Source: an uncultured Granulosicoccus sp. | Lineage (GTDB): Bacteria > Pseudomonadota > Gammaproteobacteria > Granulosicoccales > Granulosicoccaceae | Reading direction: 5' to 3' | Assembly (NCBI GenBank): GCA_947492525.1 | Contig: CANLNQ010000015.1 | Location: 1 to 64,000 of the forward strand | Length of the DNA stretch: 64,000 bases | Part shown: piece by piece, positions 1-7,861 of the stretch | How positions within the stretch are numbered: position 1 is the stretch's first letter | How the letters are laid out: every line of letters starts with the position of its first letter | Translations under genes and position numbers: made by a program | The notes under the pieces: generated by a model | What the model saw: the letters and a program-made list of their open reading frames with translations, nothing else | Databases searched by the model: none | Told to the model about the DNA's origin: nothing

Positions 1-90
1 AGAATCCTCCGTGACAGGAGGGCTCTTCTTACCAGATCGACCACGATCACCAGATGGGCTTGGCGCTAATGCCAAGCTCCCGGGCTACGA

Positions 91-134
91 CCGGTTCAGC
101 AGCTTCGGGCTTACGCCCTGCGCTGCTGAACCGG
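91..134. repeat. Perfect 12-bp inverted repeat (hairpin) inside the IS end
   Basis: Arms CCGGTTCAGCAG (91-102) and CTGCTGAACCGG (123-134) pair perfectly around a 20-nt loop, which itself contains a 4-bp GGGC/GCCC stem. No T-run follows on either strand, so it is not a classical terminator. It may shield the element from read-through transcription or be part of its end structure. Confidence 0.6.
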
Positions 135-145
135 GGAACTACAGG

Positions 146-190
146 TGTCTCAGGTTGATTGTCGCTGTTGTCTCACCTTGATTGTCGCTG
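146..190. repeat. Two 22-bp direct repeats, 23-bp period
   Basis: Copies at 146-167 and 169-190 differ only in two central bases (GG versus CC) within TGTCTCA-NN-TTGATTGTCGCTG. They are likely transposase-binding repeats at the tip of the insertion sequence that begins just outside them. Confidence 0.75.
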
Positions 191-304
191 AACAGACGCC
201 GAGATCATGCTGCCCAGGGATACGACCAACGCCACGGATACGATCAGTTTTCGTACGATTCTGGACTGCCGGGGTCGGGGAGGCGCATTTCTGCGGATGT
301 TCAT
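173..304 (-). pseudogene. N-terminal stub of a membrane-anchored protein, truncated by the IS
   Basis: An ATG at 304, preceded by AGGA at suitable spacing, opens a 43-codon frame. A basic N-terminus (RRNAPPRPR) is followed by one hydrophobic segment at about residues 19-37, which looks like an uncleaved signal anchor. The frame then enters the 22-bp IS repeats and stops at 173-175. It lies 64 bp downstream of the substrate-binding protein gene on the same strand. Such binding proteins are often followed by a membrane sensor (histidine kinase or diguanylate cyclase), so the stub may be what is left of one. That assignment is inference; too little remains to name a family. Confidence 0.5.
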
Positions 305-368
305 GGGCACGATAGTGTCCTGATAGCGAGGAATGTGAGCGATCTGCCTGAGCAGTGTCTCCAGACGA

Positions 369-1313
369 TCACTCTATGATCTCTGCAACGTTCAGCAAGG
401 AGGCCGGAAAATCCAGACCATAGCGTGTGATGGCGCTGATATTCACCATCAATACGGGTTCCTCATCGATCTTGACCGGTACTTCGGATATCTTCTTGCC
501 GTTGATGATCACATCCACCAGCGAGTCTGCCAGCATGCCGCCCAGTTTGTGATCGTCGGCGATAACGCCCCCGGCAGCGCCGTTGGCGACGCCCTTGGCG
601 GCGTAGGAGAATAGCGGGGTTTCGCTGTTGTTTTCGATGATGACATCGGTGTTGTCAAACACTCTCCCCTGATTGCCCATGACCATTGCCGAGAACTGAT
701 GACCTTTTTCAAGAATCACCTGCTTGAGCTCTTCGCGACTACCGACCAGGGCCTGTTCACACCGGAATCCGAATTCCTTGCAGGCGTATTCCGTGCCTTC
801 CCAGTCAATGGCCGAGGAGACATAGTTGGCTTGACTGATCAGCAGTATCGAATCCATATAGGGGTGGAGCAGCATGAAGCTTTCGATGGTTTCGATGATG
901 GGCACATGGTACGTGACACCGGTGACCAGACCCTGAGGGCTGTCCATGCTTTGCAGTGTTCCCAGCTTGACGGGATGGTTGTTACCGCCAATGAAGGAGG
1001 GGATGGACGGTGGATAGTCTTTCAGATACACAGTGCCACTGGAGCGCAGGATGATCTGCCCGGCCTTGCCCTCGGCGGCGAAATTCCTGACCACGGCATC
1101 CATTTCTTCGACCGATCCCAGTTCCCCGTGAATATCCAGTTTGATGGAAGGGGCGATCGTCTTGAGTCGATCCTGGACGCCGACCAGAACGGCGCTGGCC
1201 ATACCCGATTTTCCCATCCACGCAACCCCGACGTCCTGTGCGACAGAGGCCTGGCTGCTGAATATGCCAATGACAGTAAGCAGAAGCGTGCAAGCGAAAC
1301 GAGGTTGTTTCAT
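369..1313 (-). CDS. ABC-type periplasmic substrate-binding protein, TrpX/YtfQ-like superfamily
   Basis: The 314-aa protein has a Sec signal peptide (KQPR, then a hydrophobic core, cleavage near SQASVAQ, residues 20-26). The mature part has the two-lobed periplasmic-binding fold pattern of the ABC_sub_bind family (PF04392 type): an early lobe with repeated VGVQDRL/IILRSSG segments, then a second lobe with SILLISQAN, IIENN-ETPLFSYAAKGVANGAAGGVIADD and a late LADSLVDVIINGK segment. The ligand cannot be read from sequence. No permease or ATPase is adjacent, so it may feed a signal to the neighbouring, IS-truncated membrane protein instead of a transporter. The start is set by the signal peptide. 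Confidence 0.75.
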   Translation of the reverse strand: MKQPRFACTLLLTVIGIFSSQASVAQDVGVAWMGKSGMASAVLVGVQDRLKTIAPSIKLDIHGELGSVEEMDAVVRNFAAEGKAGQIILRSSGTVYLKDYPPSIPSFIGGNNHPVKLGTLQSMDSPQGLVTGVTYHVPIIETIESFMLLHPYMDSILLISQANYVSSAIDWEGTEYACKEFGFRCEQALVGSREELKQVILEKGHQFSAMVMGNQGRVFDNTDVIIENNSETPLFSYAAKGVANGAAGGVIADDHKLGGMLADSLVDVIINGKKISEVPVKIDEEPVLMVNISAITRYGLDFPASLLNVAEIIE

Positions 1314-1621
1314 CGGAGTTACCCATTGTGTGCGAGACGGTCGAAACAGAGAACGCGATAGAGCTCCCTGATGGTGCTAGCGACTTGTCTGTGGGTGGCT
1401 TCAATGGAGGGTGTTAGTATTTCCGAGGGATGGGGCTTTGCGGTGGAGCGGGTAAAGCCCTTTAGCCGCCTGAGCGGAAGTCGGGAGTGATGTCATGACG
1501 CGTCATGCCCATTCCCCTTGATCGGATAGAGCCGCCATTAGGACCTGGACCATGAGATGACCGCGAATTGTGACCATCCCATGTCCGCGGTATCAAGACG
1601 TTAAAGTGTAATATAATGCAG
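1314..1621. other. Intergenic region, 308 bp
   Basis: This separates the substrate-binding gene (start at 1313, minus) from the 3' end of mcrC (stop at 1622, minus). It should hold the promoter of the former and a terminator for the defence operon. I see no convincing -35/-10 pair and no hairpin followed by a T-run. Small ORFs here are antisense shadows. Confidence 0.6.
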
Positions 1622-2911
1622 CTATTTTTCGTGTGTCAGGAAATCGACACCCCAATCCACTCTTTCGGCAGCCAAGTCGAACGGTACTATCCAGAGTTTG
1701 TGATTATCAGAAAGCTGAATCGCTGACATCTGCTCATGAAAATCTGAAGACTTGGGAAAAATCAAAAACAAATTACCTCCCTGCGGCAAGATTTTCTTCG
1801 CGTATGCAAACATCTGGTAAAGGTCGGTTCTTGAGATGTTGCTTGCTACTCCAGAACCCTTGGTGGATGCCTTCAACCTTTTCCACTTAGCGTCCATAAT
1901 AGAAACGGTTTGATTGTTTTGTTGAATCTGGATGTCAGGGCGGAGGGATACCAAGAACTTGTTTTCATGCTTCGCCAGCTTTCCACCTTCTCGATCGTGC
2001 AACAAAGAGAATCCAGGCGTTAGATGGCTTCTGAGTACCTCTGCAACATATCGCTCAAACAACTTTTCCATAGGAAACAGCATTGAAACTCCTGAGTGAG
2101 CTCCCTTCTGAGTTAGAGGGGATTGCCCGCTTAGGATCAGATCGATCCATGGTTTCAGTGGCCTGTAGTGGCTCATCAGTCTTTGATGGCTCCACTGGCG
2201 CATATCAGCAATGGGCTCCGCACTAACGGGGATTTCAGAGAGCAGCATCATGATCTTTCGAGCGTGTGTTCGGTGATGACTATCCTTGCTCCAGCGAAAA
2301 ACAGTTCCAACGGCCCAGTGTAATAGTCGATTCTCTGGTCTGTCTGATACATACTCGCTGTATTCCACCGGGAATCTTAGCCTCCTGCTGGGAGGCGCTT
2401 GTGCATACTGGTTTACCTTGAGTTTTCCACGAAGGTAAGTGCTATTTTCATCTACAGATAGGTAGTCGTACTTCAACCCTCTATTGATTACTTGCTGGAC
2501 TACCTGAAGAAAGCGTCCAATCAGAATTTCGATCAATGGACGCTGAAACATTGCCAGATTTGTGTCATTGGACTGTTTGAGAGGCAGGTGATGCACTCGC
2601 GATAGCATCTTGAAGACACTGGACCTGCTCTCATCAATCGTATGGTGTTCAGAAATTTTGGGGAGAATCTCCAGGATCTGCCCACTAGGAAGTTGAATCA
2701 GGCCGACGAAATTGCATACTTGTAGAGCAAATGTTCTATTCTTCAGTATGGGTCGCAGGAATTGACCGCCATCGTCAGCAAAGCGTGGTGCCTGATCGCG
2801 GAGCCAATCCCAATCTGTTTCATTCATGGATTGGTTGTCTATTCTGCTTCGCACACCCCCGCGGTAGAGGATGCCGAATTCACGAACCGTCAGATGATCC
2901 AGATTCATCAT
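1622..2911 (-). CDS. mcrC: McrC-type nuclease subunit of a McrBC restriction system
   Basis: McrC partners with the McrB GTPase to cut DNA with modified cytosines. The protein opens MMNLDHLTVREFG, the usual start of McrC, which is why I place the start at 2911 (or the adjacent ATG at 2908); longer frames begin with a TTG (2959) or an ATG (2944) inside mcrB. The C-terminal PD-(D/E)xK nuclease motif is visible as RPDIQIQ followed by IMDAKWKRL. The middle carries the McrC pattern (YDYLSVDENSTYLRGKL, and RPENRLLHWAV). mcrC overlaps mcrB by about 30 bp, implying translational coupling. It is the last gene of the island on this strand. Confidence 0.93.
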   Translation of the reverse strand: MMNLDHLTVREFGILYRGGVRSRIDNQSMNETDWDWLRDQAPRFADDGGQFLRPILKNRTFALQVCNFVGLIQLPSGQILEILPKISEHHTIDESRSSVFKMLSRVHHLPLKQSNDTNLAMFQRPLIEILIGRFLQVVQQVINRGLKYDYLSVDENSTYLRGKLKVNQYAQAPPSRRLRFPVEYSEYVSDRPENRLLHWAVGTVFRWSKDSHHRTHARKIMMLLSEIPVSAEPIADMRQWSHQRLMSHYRPLKPWIDLILSGQSPLTQKGAHSGVSMLFPMEKLFERYVAEVLRSHLTPGFSLLHDREGGKLAKHENKFLVSLRPDIQIQQNNQTVSIMDAKWKRLKASTKGSGVASNISRTDLYQMFAYAKKILPQGGNLFLIFPKSSDFHEQMSAIQLSDNHKLWIVPFDLAAERVDWGVDFLTHEK

Positions 2912-5237
2912 AGGTTTCAGGCTGTCCGCTATAAATACCGACATAGCTTTCGACTTCAACTAATGCATCGTCGTTGATTTGCCATATTACCTCAGCACCA
3001 TGCTGCCATGAACTTCCGAGCAAACGATCAACTTGATGATCATCATATTTCTTGGTGATAATCTGATATTGAGGCTCTTTCTGATGATCCCCCAAGACTC
3101 TGTGAATTTTTTCCCAATCATCAAAGAAATACTCTCTGAGCTGAGGAATAATCGCATTACTGAAAATCTGGCTGAGCTTTGTCATGGAAGGATCTTCGTT
3201 CAGCGGCAGGAAATAGCTATGCCCCAGCAAGAACTCCCTACCCAATAGCAATTCTATGCGTTGGTTGATTGCCGTAAGCAGTTGGCTGACCTCAACTTCA
3301 TCTATTTCAATCAACGCAAGTAAGTCCGGATCGGGTTCTACTTCGATGAAGTTGAAGCGTCTTCGCAAGGCGGTGTCCATACCTGTAAGCGATCTGTCGG
3401 CTGTATTCATCGTCCCGATGATGTAGAGGTTGTCCGGAACTGAAAATAGTTCTTTTGAGTAGGGTAGCCGGATCTGAAGAGCTTCCTTTTGGCCAGCTCT
3501 CTTGTTATCTTCAACGAGTGTTATGAGTTCGCCAAATATTCTAGAAATATTTCCGCGGTTGATCTCATCAATGATCATGACGCGTGCATTTGACTCGGCA
3601 ATGGCACTTTGATCGTTCAAAGGTGTAGAAAGGAGGTCTGCCAACTTTGAGAAGCTGATAGAGCGCTCTTTCAGCTCATATAACGTCATTTGAGAGAAAA
3701 TATTGTTCATCAGGTCTTCGAAGGGGCGCGAAGGGCTGTAGACACGCAACCAATTGACCTCCCGTTTCTGTGTGTAGGTTAGTTGGTCTGTCCTGGCGTG
3801 GAATTCGTAGTCCGAGGTTATTTCACCGATGGCACGAAATTTTCTGTTGCCGTCAGTGATGACAACAATGTCGCCAACCTGTATTTCGAAGATAAATCGT
3901 GTTATCGACGTGACTGCATAGTCGTTGATAGCGTAGTCGAAGCCTTCGTCGTTGTAGCGTTGGAGTATTTCGGGTTTCGACGTGGCATTGGAAAAATCAA
4001 CTCCGTTCCCGTATCCCAGCAATATAATATTTGATTCAATGCATTCATCAAAAATAAATGCATCGTCGCCAAGCGTATTGCCTAAAGACATTTTCCAGAC
4101 ACGTTTATTCGTTAATGAGACCGAATTGTTGTCACCTGCGGTAACTTTTGACGCGGCAGAGATGCAGAGCGTCTTGAAAATACCGTCTTCTACCTCATAG
4201 CGAAGGCTGCCGTCGTCATTTGTCTGAACCTTAAGACCTTCCACAAATTCTTCGTAACTGAAGCTCTGATGGAAAGTAACGAAGCTGATATGTCCTCGAT
4301 TTATCAGGTCAGTAAATCGATTGTGAATAACCAGTCTATTGTCTTGATTTTCAAGAAAGTATCCTTTGTCTAGAATCTGAACAGCTCGAGTGACTGTTTC
4401 GTATGTCTTCCCAGTCCCCGGGGGGCCATAGAGTATTGTGTTTCGGGGTATTTCCACGATATCAGCAACTTCCAGATCCTCTTTCGAACTCGTCGATTGA
4501 TCTCGCTTTTTTGGACGTATTCCTAGGTCATTCTCGTATAGCAAGACCGAGAAGCCCTTTGGTGTTACACCGGGGAATTTGGTCTTGATCGATAAAAAGT
4601 ATTCCCACAGTAGTCTGGAAAGTGCGAAAGGAGATTTTGGAAGTGCGGACTCTTCAAATCCGAAAACCCTCAGAAAATGCCTGAGATGATGTGGAGAGTT
4701 GATCGACAACATCTGTTCAGGATGGTAGGCGTGAAATATACGAAGTTTCCTCGCAGAGCCCATGCGGATTTTTACGTCGCACTTGAGTTCCTCCCGTATA
4801 GCATCATTGGTATCCCAGCGCTCCGCGTCGGCCAATGATTGGCTGAGGCCGATGAGTTGGGTAGCGCGTAGTACGATGTTCAGCGCTTCTTGGTCGGTCT
4901 TTCCATCAAAGTTTTTTGTCCGGTAGTAGGAGCCGTCCGGCATTCTGTAAATCAGATGCCCCCTGGATGAGCCCGGTGAATATTGCCCTAGTGCTGTGTG
5001 AAGACCTCTCTCAATGTACCAGGAAAAACTCTCTGGCTGTGATCCTCTACCGAGGCAGTAGTCCTCTAAAGTCAACGAGTGCAAAGTTTCTGCTGGAAAA
5101 CGGGCAATGAATTTCCGCCAATTATCGTCACGATCTATATCAATCTGATACTTGGATGTGGATTCTTCATACTTCGCTTGTAGTCTTCCTAATAGTTGCT
5201 GGTTGAGTTTGTCGGGCATATCCTTATTCAGTATCAA
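2880..5237 (-). CDS. mcrB: McrB-type AAA+ GTPase with an EVE/PUA-like insert
   Basis: The 785-aa protein is the NTP-driven motor of McrBC. Residues 1-240 form an N-terminal region without obvious similarity to the E. coli McrB 5mC-binding domain. Walker A GPPGTGKT is at 271-278, Walker B VMIIDE at 553-558, the McrB signature MNTADRS at 610-616 and RRR (arginine-finger region) at 625-627. Between Walker A and B, residues about 378-500 form an inserted module (WKMSLG, GYGNGVDF, VGDIVVI, FRAIGEI, NWLRVY) that resembles EVE/PUA modified-base-binding domains. The target-sensing part may therefore sit inside the AAA core. The gene is followed by overlapping mcrC, and a 131-bp AT-rich gap upstream could hold a promoter. 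Confidence 0.92.
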   Translation of the reverse strand: MILNKDMPDKLNQQLLGRLQAKYEESTSKYQIDIDRDDNWRKFIARFPAETLHSLTLEDYCLGRGSQPESFSWYIERGLHTALGQYSPGSSRGHLIYRMPDGSYYRTKNFDGKTDQEALNIVLRATQLIGLSQSLADAERWDTNDAIREELKCDVKIRMGSARKLRIFHAYHPEQMLSINSPHHLRHFLRVFGFEESALPKSPFALSRLLWEYFLSIKTKFPGVTPKGFSVLLYENDLGIRPKKRDQSTSSKEDLEVADIVEIPRNTILYGPPGTGKTYETVTRAVQILDKGYFLENQDNRLVIHNRFTDLINRGHISFVTFHQSFSYEEFVEGLKVQTNDDGSLRYEVEDGIFKTLCISAASKVTAGDNNSVSLTNKRVWKMSLGNTLGDDAFIFDECIESNIILLGYGNGVDFSNATSKPEILQRYNDEGFDYAINDYAVTSITRFIFEIQVGDIVVITDGNRKFRAIGEITSDYEFHARTDQLTYTQKREVNWLRVYSPSRPFEDLMNNIFSQMTLYELKERSISFSKLADLLSTPLNDQSAIAESNARVMIIDEINRGNISRIFGELITLVEDNKRAGQKEALQIRLPYSKELFSVPDNLYIIGTMNTADRSLTGMDTALRRRFNFIEVEPDPDLLALIEIDEVEVSQLLTAINQRIELLLGREFLLGHSYFLPLNEDPSMTKLSQIFSNAIIPQLREYFFDDWEKIHRVLGDHQKEPQYQIITKKYDDHQVDRLLGSSWQHGAEVIWQINDDALVEVESYVGIYSGQPETYDESGSSDGS

Positions 5238-5368
5238 GTGGCGTACGTGGAGGTCAGTGTGACTCTGATAATATTTTTGAACCGTCGTTCCGGTTTATAG
5301 CTTTGCGATAATTTTATCAGCTGCAATGCTATCTCGGATAAAGAATGTCTAGCTATAAAGAAAGAGAT

Positions 5369-5875
5369 CTAGAATGGGAGGCCGAAAAACCATCCGATAA
5401 TTGAAAGCGGGCTGACAGGGTTAACGACCTCATCAAACAAAGTGTCACTTACCGCCTGTTCTAATACTGCATCTTCGATACCGGAGTCAGTTACCAAGTC
5501 GGGGTCAAAAGATGCAGCAACTTCTGATGTGGTTACAATGTCAATGTCTGGGTTTTCAGCGATTGTTGCATTAACGTAGCTGACGCTATCGGTTGCCTTG
5601 AGTTGTATCTCGTTGACGGAGAGGCCATCTTCAAAGATAGAAATATCGGTCATTGGGTGATTGGTAGCATCAAAGATTTCTGCGTGTATTCCTGTAAAGC
5701 CGAGTTGCTCGACATATTCTTGTTCGAATAAAATACCCTTGATATGGCTTAGGTGACCTGCGATTGATTCTTCTTCGATGCCTGCGAAATAATCGAGAAT
5801 TGAGGTGTTCGACTCGTTTGCAAGTTCGGAATAACCACGTCGAACAGAATCAAATACGGAAAACTCTTCAATCAC
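5369..5875 (-). CDS. Small acidic protein with a possible PD-(D/E)xK nuclease motif
   Basis: This is a 168-aa protein I do not recognise. What can be seen: a helix GHLSHIKGILFEQEYVEQLG (residues 40-59), then D77 in MTDISIFEDG, then EIQLKA with Q91 and K93. The order Glu - Asp - (E/Q)xK, on strands separated by about a dozen residues, is the layout of PD-(D/E)xK nucleases, and the segment ENPDIDIVTTSEVA follows as in some nuclease-fold families. The C-terminus ends in a hydrophobic SIIGWFFGLPF. It overlaps the upstream ankyrin gene by 4 bp (ATGA), so the two are co-translated, and it lies directly upstream of mcrBC. The nuclease role is inference from motif spacing only. Confidence 0.6.
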   Translation of the reverse strand: MIEEFSVFDSVRRGYSELANESNTSILDYFAGIEEESIAGHLSHIKGILFEQEYVEQLGFTGIHAEIFDATNHPMTDISIFEDGLSVNEIQLKATDSVSYVNATIAENPDIDIVTTSEVAASFDPDLVTDSGIEDAVLEQAVSDTLFDEVVNPVSPLSIIGWFFGLPF

Positions 5876-7110
5876 TTGGTTAATCCGCCATTTCTGACAA
5901 TTAGATCAACAATTTCGTCATGCTTGCTTTCTAATTTGAATTTTCGCGCGTGATTACGTCGTTCAATAGCATTGTCAAGTACCCGATTCCCATGCTTATT
6001 CTTACAGTTCAGATCCGCACCTGATTCGATCAAAAGAGCCACAGTTTCCAAATGTTGCTCTTGAGCTGCGAGCATCAACGGTGTGAACTTATCGTCTGTA
6101 GACTTATTAACAGCCGCCCCTCGATCAATTAGTAGTTTGCACAGTGCACTGTTACCTAGATAGGCTGCTCCTAAAAGAGGGGTCCAGCTATTTCCATTTG
6201 TCACGTTCACCGATGAACCGTGCTGTACAAGTAGCTCTGCTATCTCGAAGTACGCTAGATCAATAGCAAGTTTCAGAGCTGGGCAGGCATTGGCAGCTCT
6301 GCAGTTCACATCAGCCCCGAATTCAAGCAACAGCTCCACAATATCCAAATCTCCTCGTCGTATAGCCAATATCAAAAACGGATTGCCCTTCGCATCAACA
6401 AAGTTGACATTGCAACCGTCCTTGATCAATTTCTTGACGAGATCGTTGTACCCATATTCATAAGCAGACAGCAAAGCTGCTTCATTGTATTTCCTTCCGA
6501 AATGGGCCGATTTAGCTGTTAGCAGTTCAACGATGTCGGTTCGCTGCTTGAAAAACGCGCCGGTGAGGGCGTTCCAACCATCATCGTTACATATGTGTAC
6601 ATCCGCCCCGTTAGACAGTAAAAACTCTACAGTTTTTTTATAACCCTTGATGGAAGCCCAGATCAATGGCGTCCAGCCCTTGTCATTTCGTATGTTGACC
6701 TCGGCACCGACTCCGATCATCTGTTGCGCTAAATCGTAGTATTCGAACTCAAGTGCCAGCATAAGGGCATTGTGTGAGTCATCACATCGAAAGTTCGGAT
6801 TGGCGCCTTTCTTCAATAGTACGGAGGCCAGATCGAGATATCCCAATTGGATGCATAGTCGGAGCGGCTCGCCTTCATCGATATTTGGGTCAAAACCGTC
6901 GGCTTCAACAAGTAATTCTGCGATCTTCTTGTAACCAGATTCCAATGCTATCCTGAAAGATGCTCCGCTTATTTCTACCGGTTCTTCCTCTTCGTATTCA
7001 TCTTCATCGATGTCTGAGTCCGCATCTACGTCTTCTCCCCCCGTCATTAGAAGAATAGACCTGACAGCTTCAAGATCGCCAATGGATATAGCGTCGTCTA
7101 AATCACACAT
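5872..7110 (-). CDS. Ankyrin-repeat protein
   Basis: The 412-aa protein is built almost entirely of about ten ankyrin repeats of roughly 33 residues (for example NDKGWTPLIWASIKGYKKTVEFLLSNGADVH, shown here only as the repeat style G-TPL-A---G----V-LL--GAD). A strongly acidic stretch (residues about 30-45, DVDADSDIDEDEYEEEEP) interrupts the first repeats. There is no signal peptide or membrane segment, so it is probably cytoplasmic. The stop overlaps the next gene by 4 bp. Ankyrin proteins next to restriction genes usually act by binding a partner; here the likely partner is the 168-aa product. Function otherwise unknown. Confidence 0.85.
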   Translation of the reverse strand: MCDLDDAISIGDLEAVRSILLMTGGEDVDADSDIDEDEYEEEEPVEISGASFRIALESGYKKIAELLVEADGFDPNIDEGEPLRLCIQLGYLDLASVLLKKGANPNFRCDDSHNALMLALEFEYYDLAQQMIGVGAEVNIRNDKGWTPLIWASIKGYKKTVEFLLSNGADVHICNDDGWNALTGAFFKQRTDIVELLTAKSAHFGRKYNEAALLSAYEYGYNDLVKKLIKDGCNVNFVDAKGNPFLILAIRRGDLDIVELLLEFGADVNCRAANACPALKLAIDLAYFEIAELLVQHGSSVNVTNGNSWTPLLGAAYLGNSALCKLLIDRGAAVNKSTDDKFTPLMLAAQEQHLETVALLIESGADLNCKNKHGNRVLDNAIERRNHARKFKLESKHDEIVDLIVRNGGLTK

Positions 7111-7153
7111 GTGTTTCTACCCATCCTTCAGCTTGTTGTGATGCAATACCTGT

Positions 7154-7861
7154 TTACAAATCCAGACTTGCACCGTATTTTCTAAGCCAATCCTTACGCT
7201 TTCGGTAGTCAGGCATAACCTTATCGACCTCATTCCAGAACGCGTCATCGTGATTTCTGTAGTGTAAATGGCAGAGTTCATGTACTGCCAGGTAGTCAAT
7301 CACCTGAGAGGGAGCCATCATGCACTTCCAGTGGAATTGCAAGTTCTTGTTTTTTCCGCAGCTGGCCCAACGATAGCCTGTGTCTTGTACCTTCACGCTG
7401 TTGATGGTGACACCGACTTTGGGGGCCAAGACGGCGACCCGGTCATTGAGTCTCTGGGTTCCCTTGTCAATGTAATAGCGAATGAATGCCGATCGTGCTG
7501 CCTCTACGCCGCCTTGTTCAACTATCTGTCTGCTTAGGCAGAAGCGTCCGTTGATAATCTGCAATGGTCGGGCAGGGTTGTTGACGAGTGAGAGTCGATA
7601 GGTGCGACCGAGATAGAGGAAAGACTCGCCGTCAACCCATTCGCGAGTCACCGCACTGGCATTCATGTCTTTCCATTCAGCCAAGTTTCGGTAAATCCAC
7701 ATTCGTTTGTCGTCAACGACCGCGTCTACCTGCTCTGGTGAAAAAGACAGAGGGGGGCGGACGGTGATCGTGCCATCTCGTTCGATGACTATGTCCGTTG
7801 TCTTGCGAGCCCCGCCAGGCAACAGTTTGTATTCGATATCCCTGATGCGCCTTGAAATCAT
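7154..7861 (-). CDS. YgjP-like (SprT/M48-type) zinc metallopeptidase
   Basis: The 235-aa protein carries the zinc-binding HExxH motif as HELCH (residues 194-198), followed by HYRNHDDAFW with a further histidine at 204. It has the YgjP/DUF45 pattern WASCGKNKNLQFHWKCMMAP just before. The family is related to SprT and wss1-type proteases. The gene overlaps hsdR by 4 bp (ATGA), so it is the next cistron of the type I R-M operon; YgjP-like genes are repeatedly found in that position. A role in processing or clearing HsdR or DNA-protein complexes is suggested only by context. Confidence 0.88.
   Translation of the reverse strand: MISRRIRDIEYKLLPGGARKTTDIVIERDGTITVRPPLSFSPEQVDAVVDDKRMWIYRNLAEWKDMNASAVTREWVDGESFLYLGRTYRLSLVNNPARPLQIINGRFCLSRQIVEQGGVEAARSAFIRYYIDKGTQRLNDRVAVLAPKVGVTINSVKVQDTGYRWASCGKNKNLQFHWKCMMAPSQVIDYLAVHELCHLHYRNHDDAFWNEVDKVMPDYRKRKDWLRKYGASLDL

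Larger units (their letters stand above)
1..194. mobile_element. Terminal segment of an insertion sequence, cut by the window edge
   Basis: The segment ends in two 22-bp direct repeats and looks like the end of an element extending left of the window. Read inward from position 194 on the minus strand it starts TGTTCAGCGACAATC. Multiple copies of a transposase-binding repeat near the tip are typical of IS21-type elements, but no transposase domain is visible, so the family is unassigned. The boundary at about 194 is inferred because the reading frame of a truncated gene (ATG at 304) runs into the repeats there. A strong hairpin (91-134) and a short one (6-21) lie inside. Confidence 0.5.
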
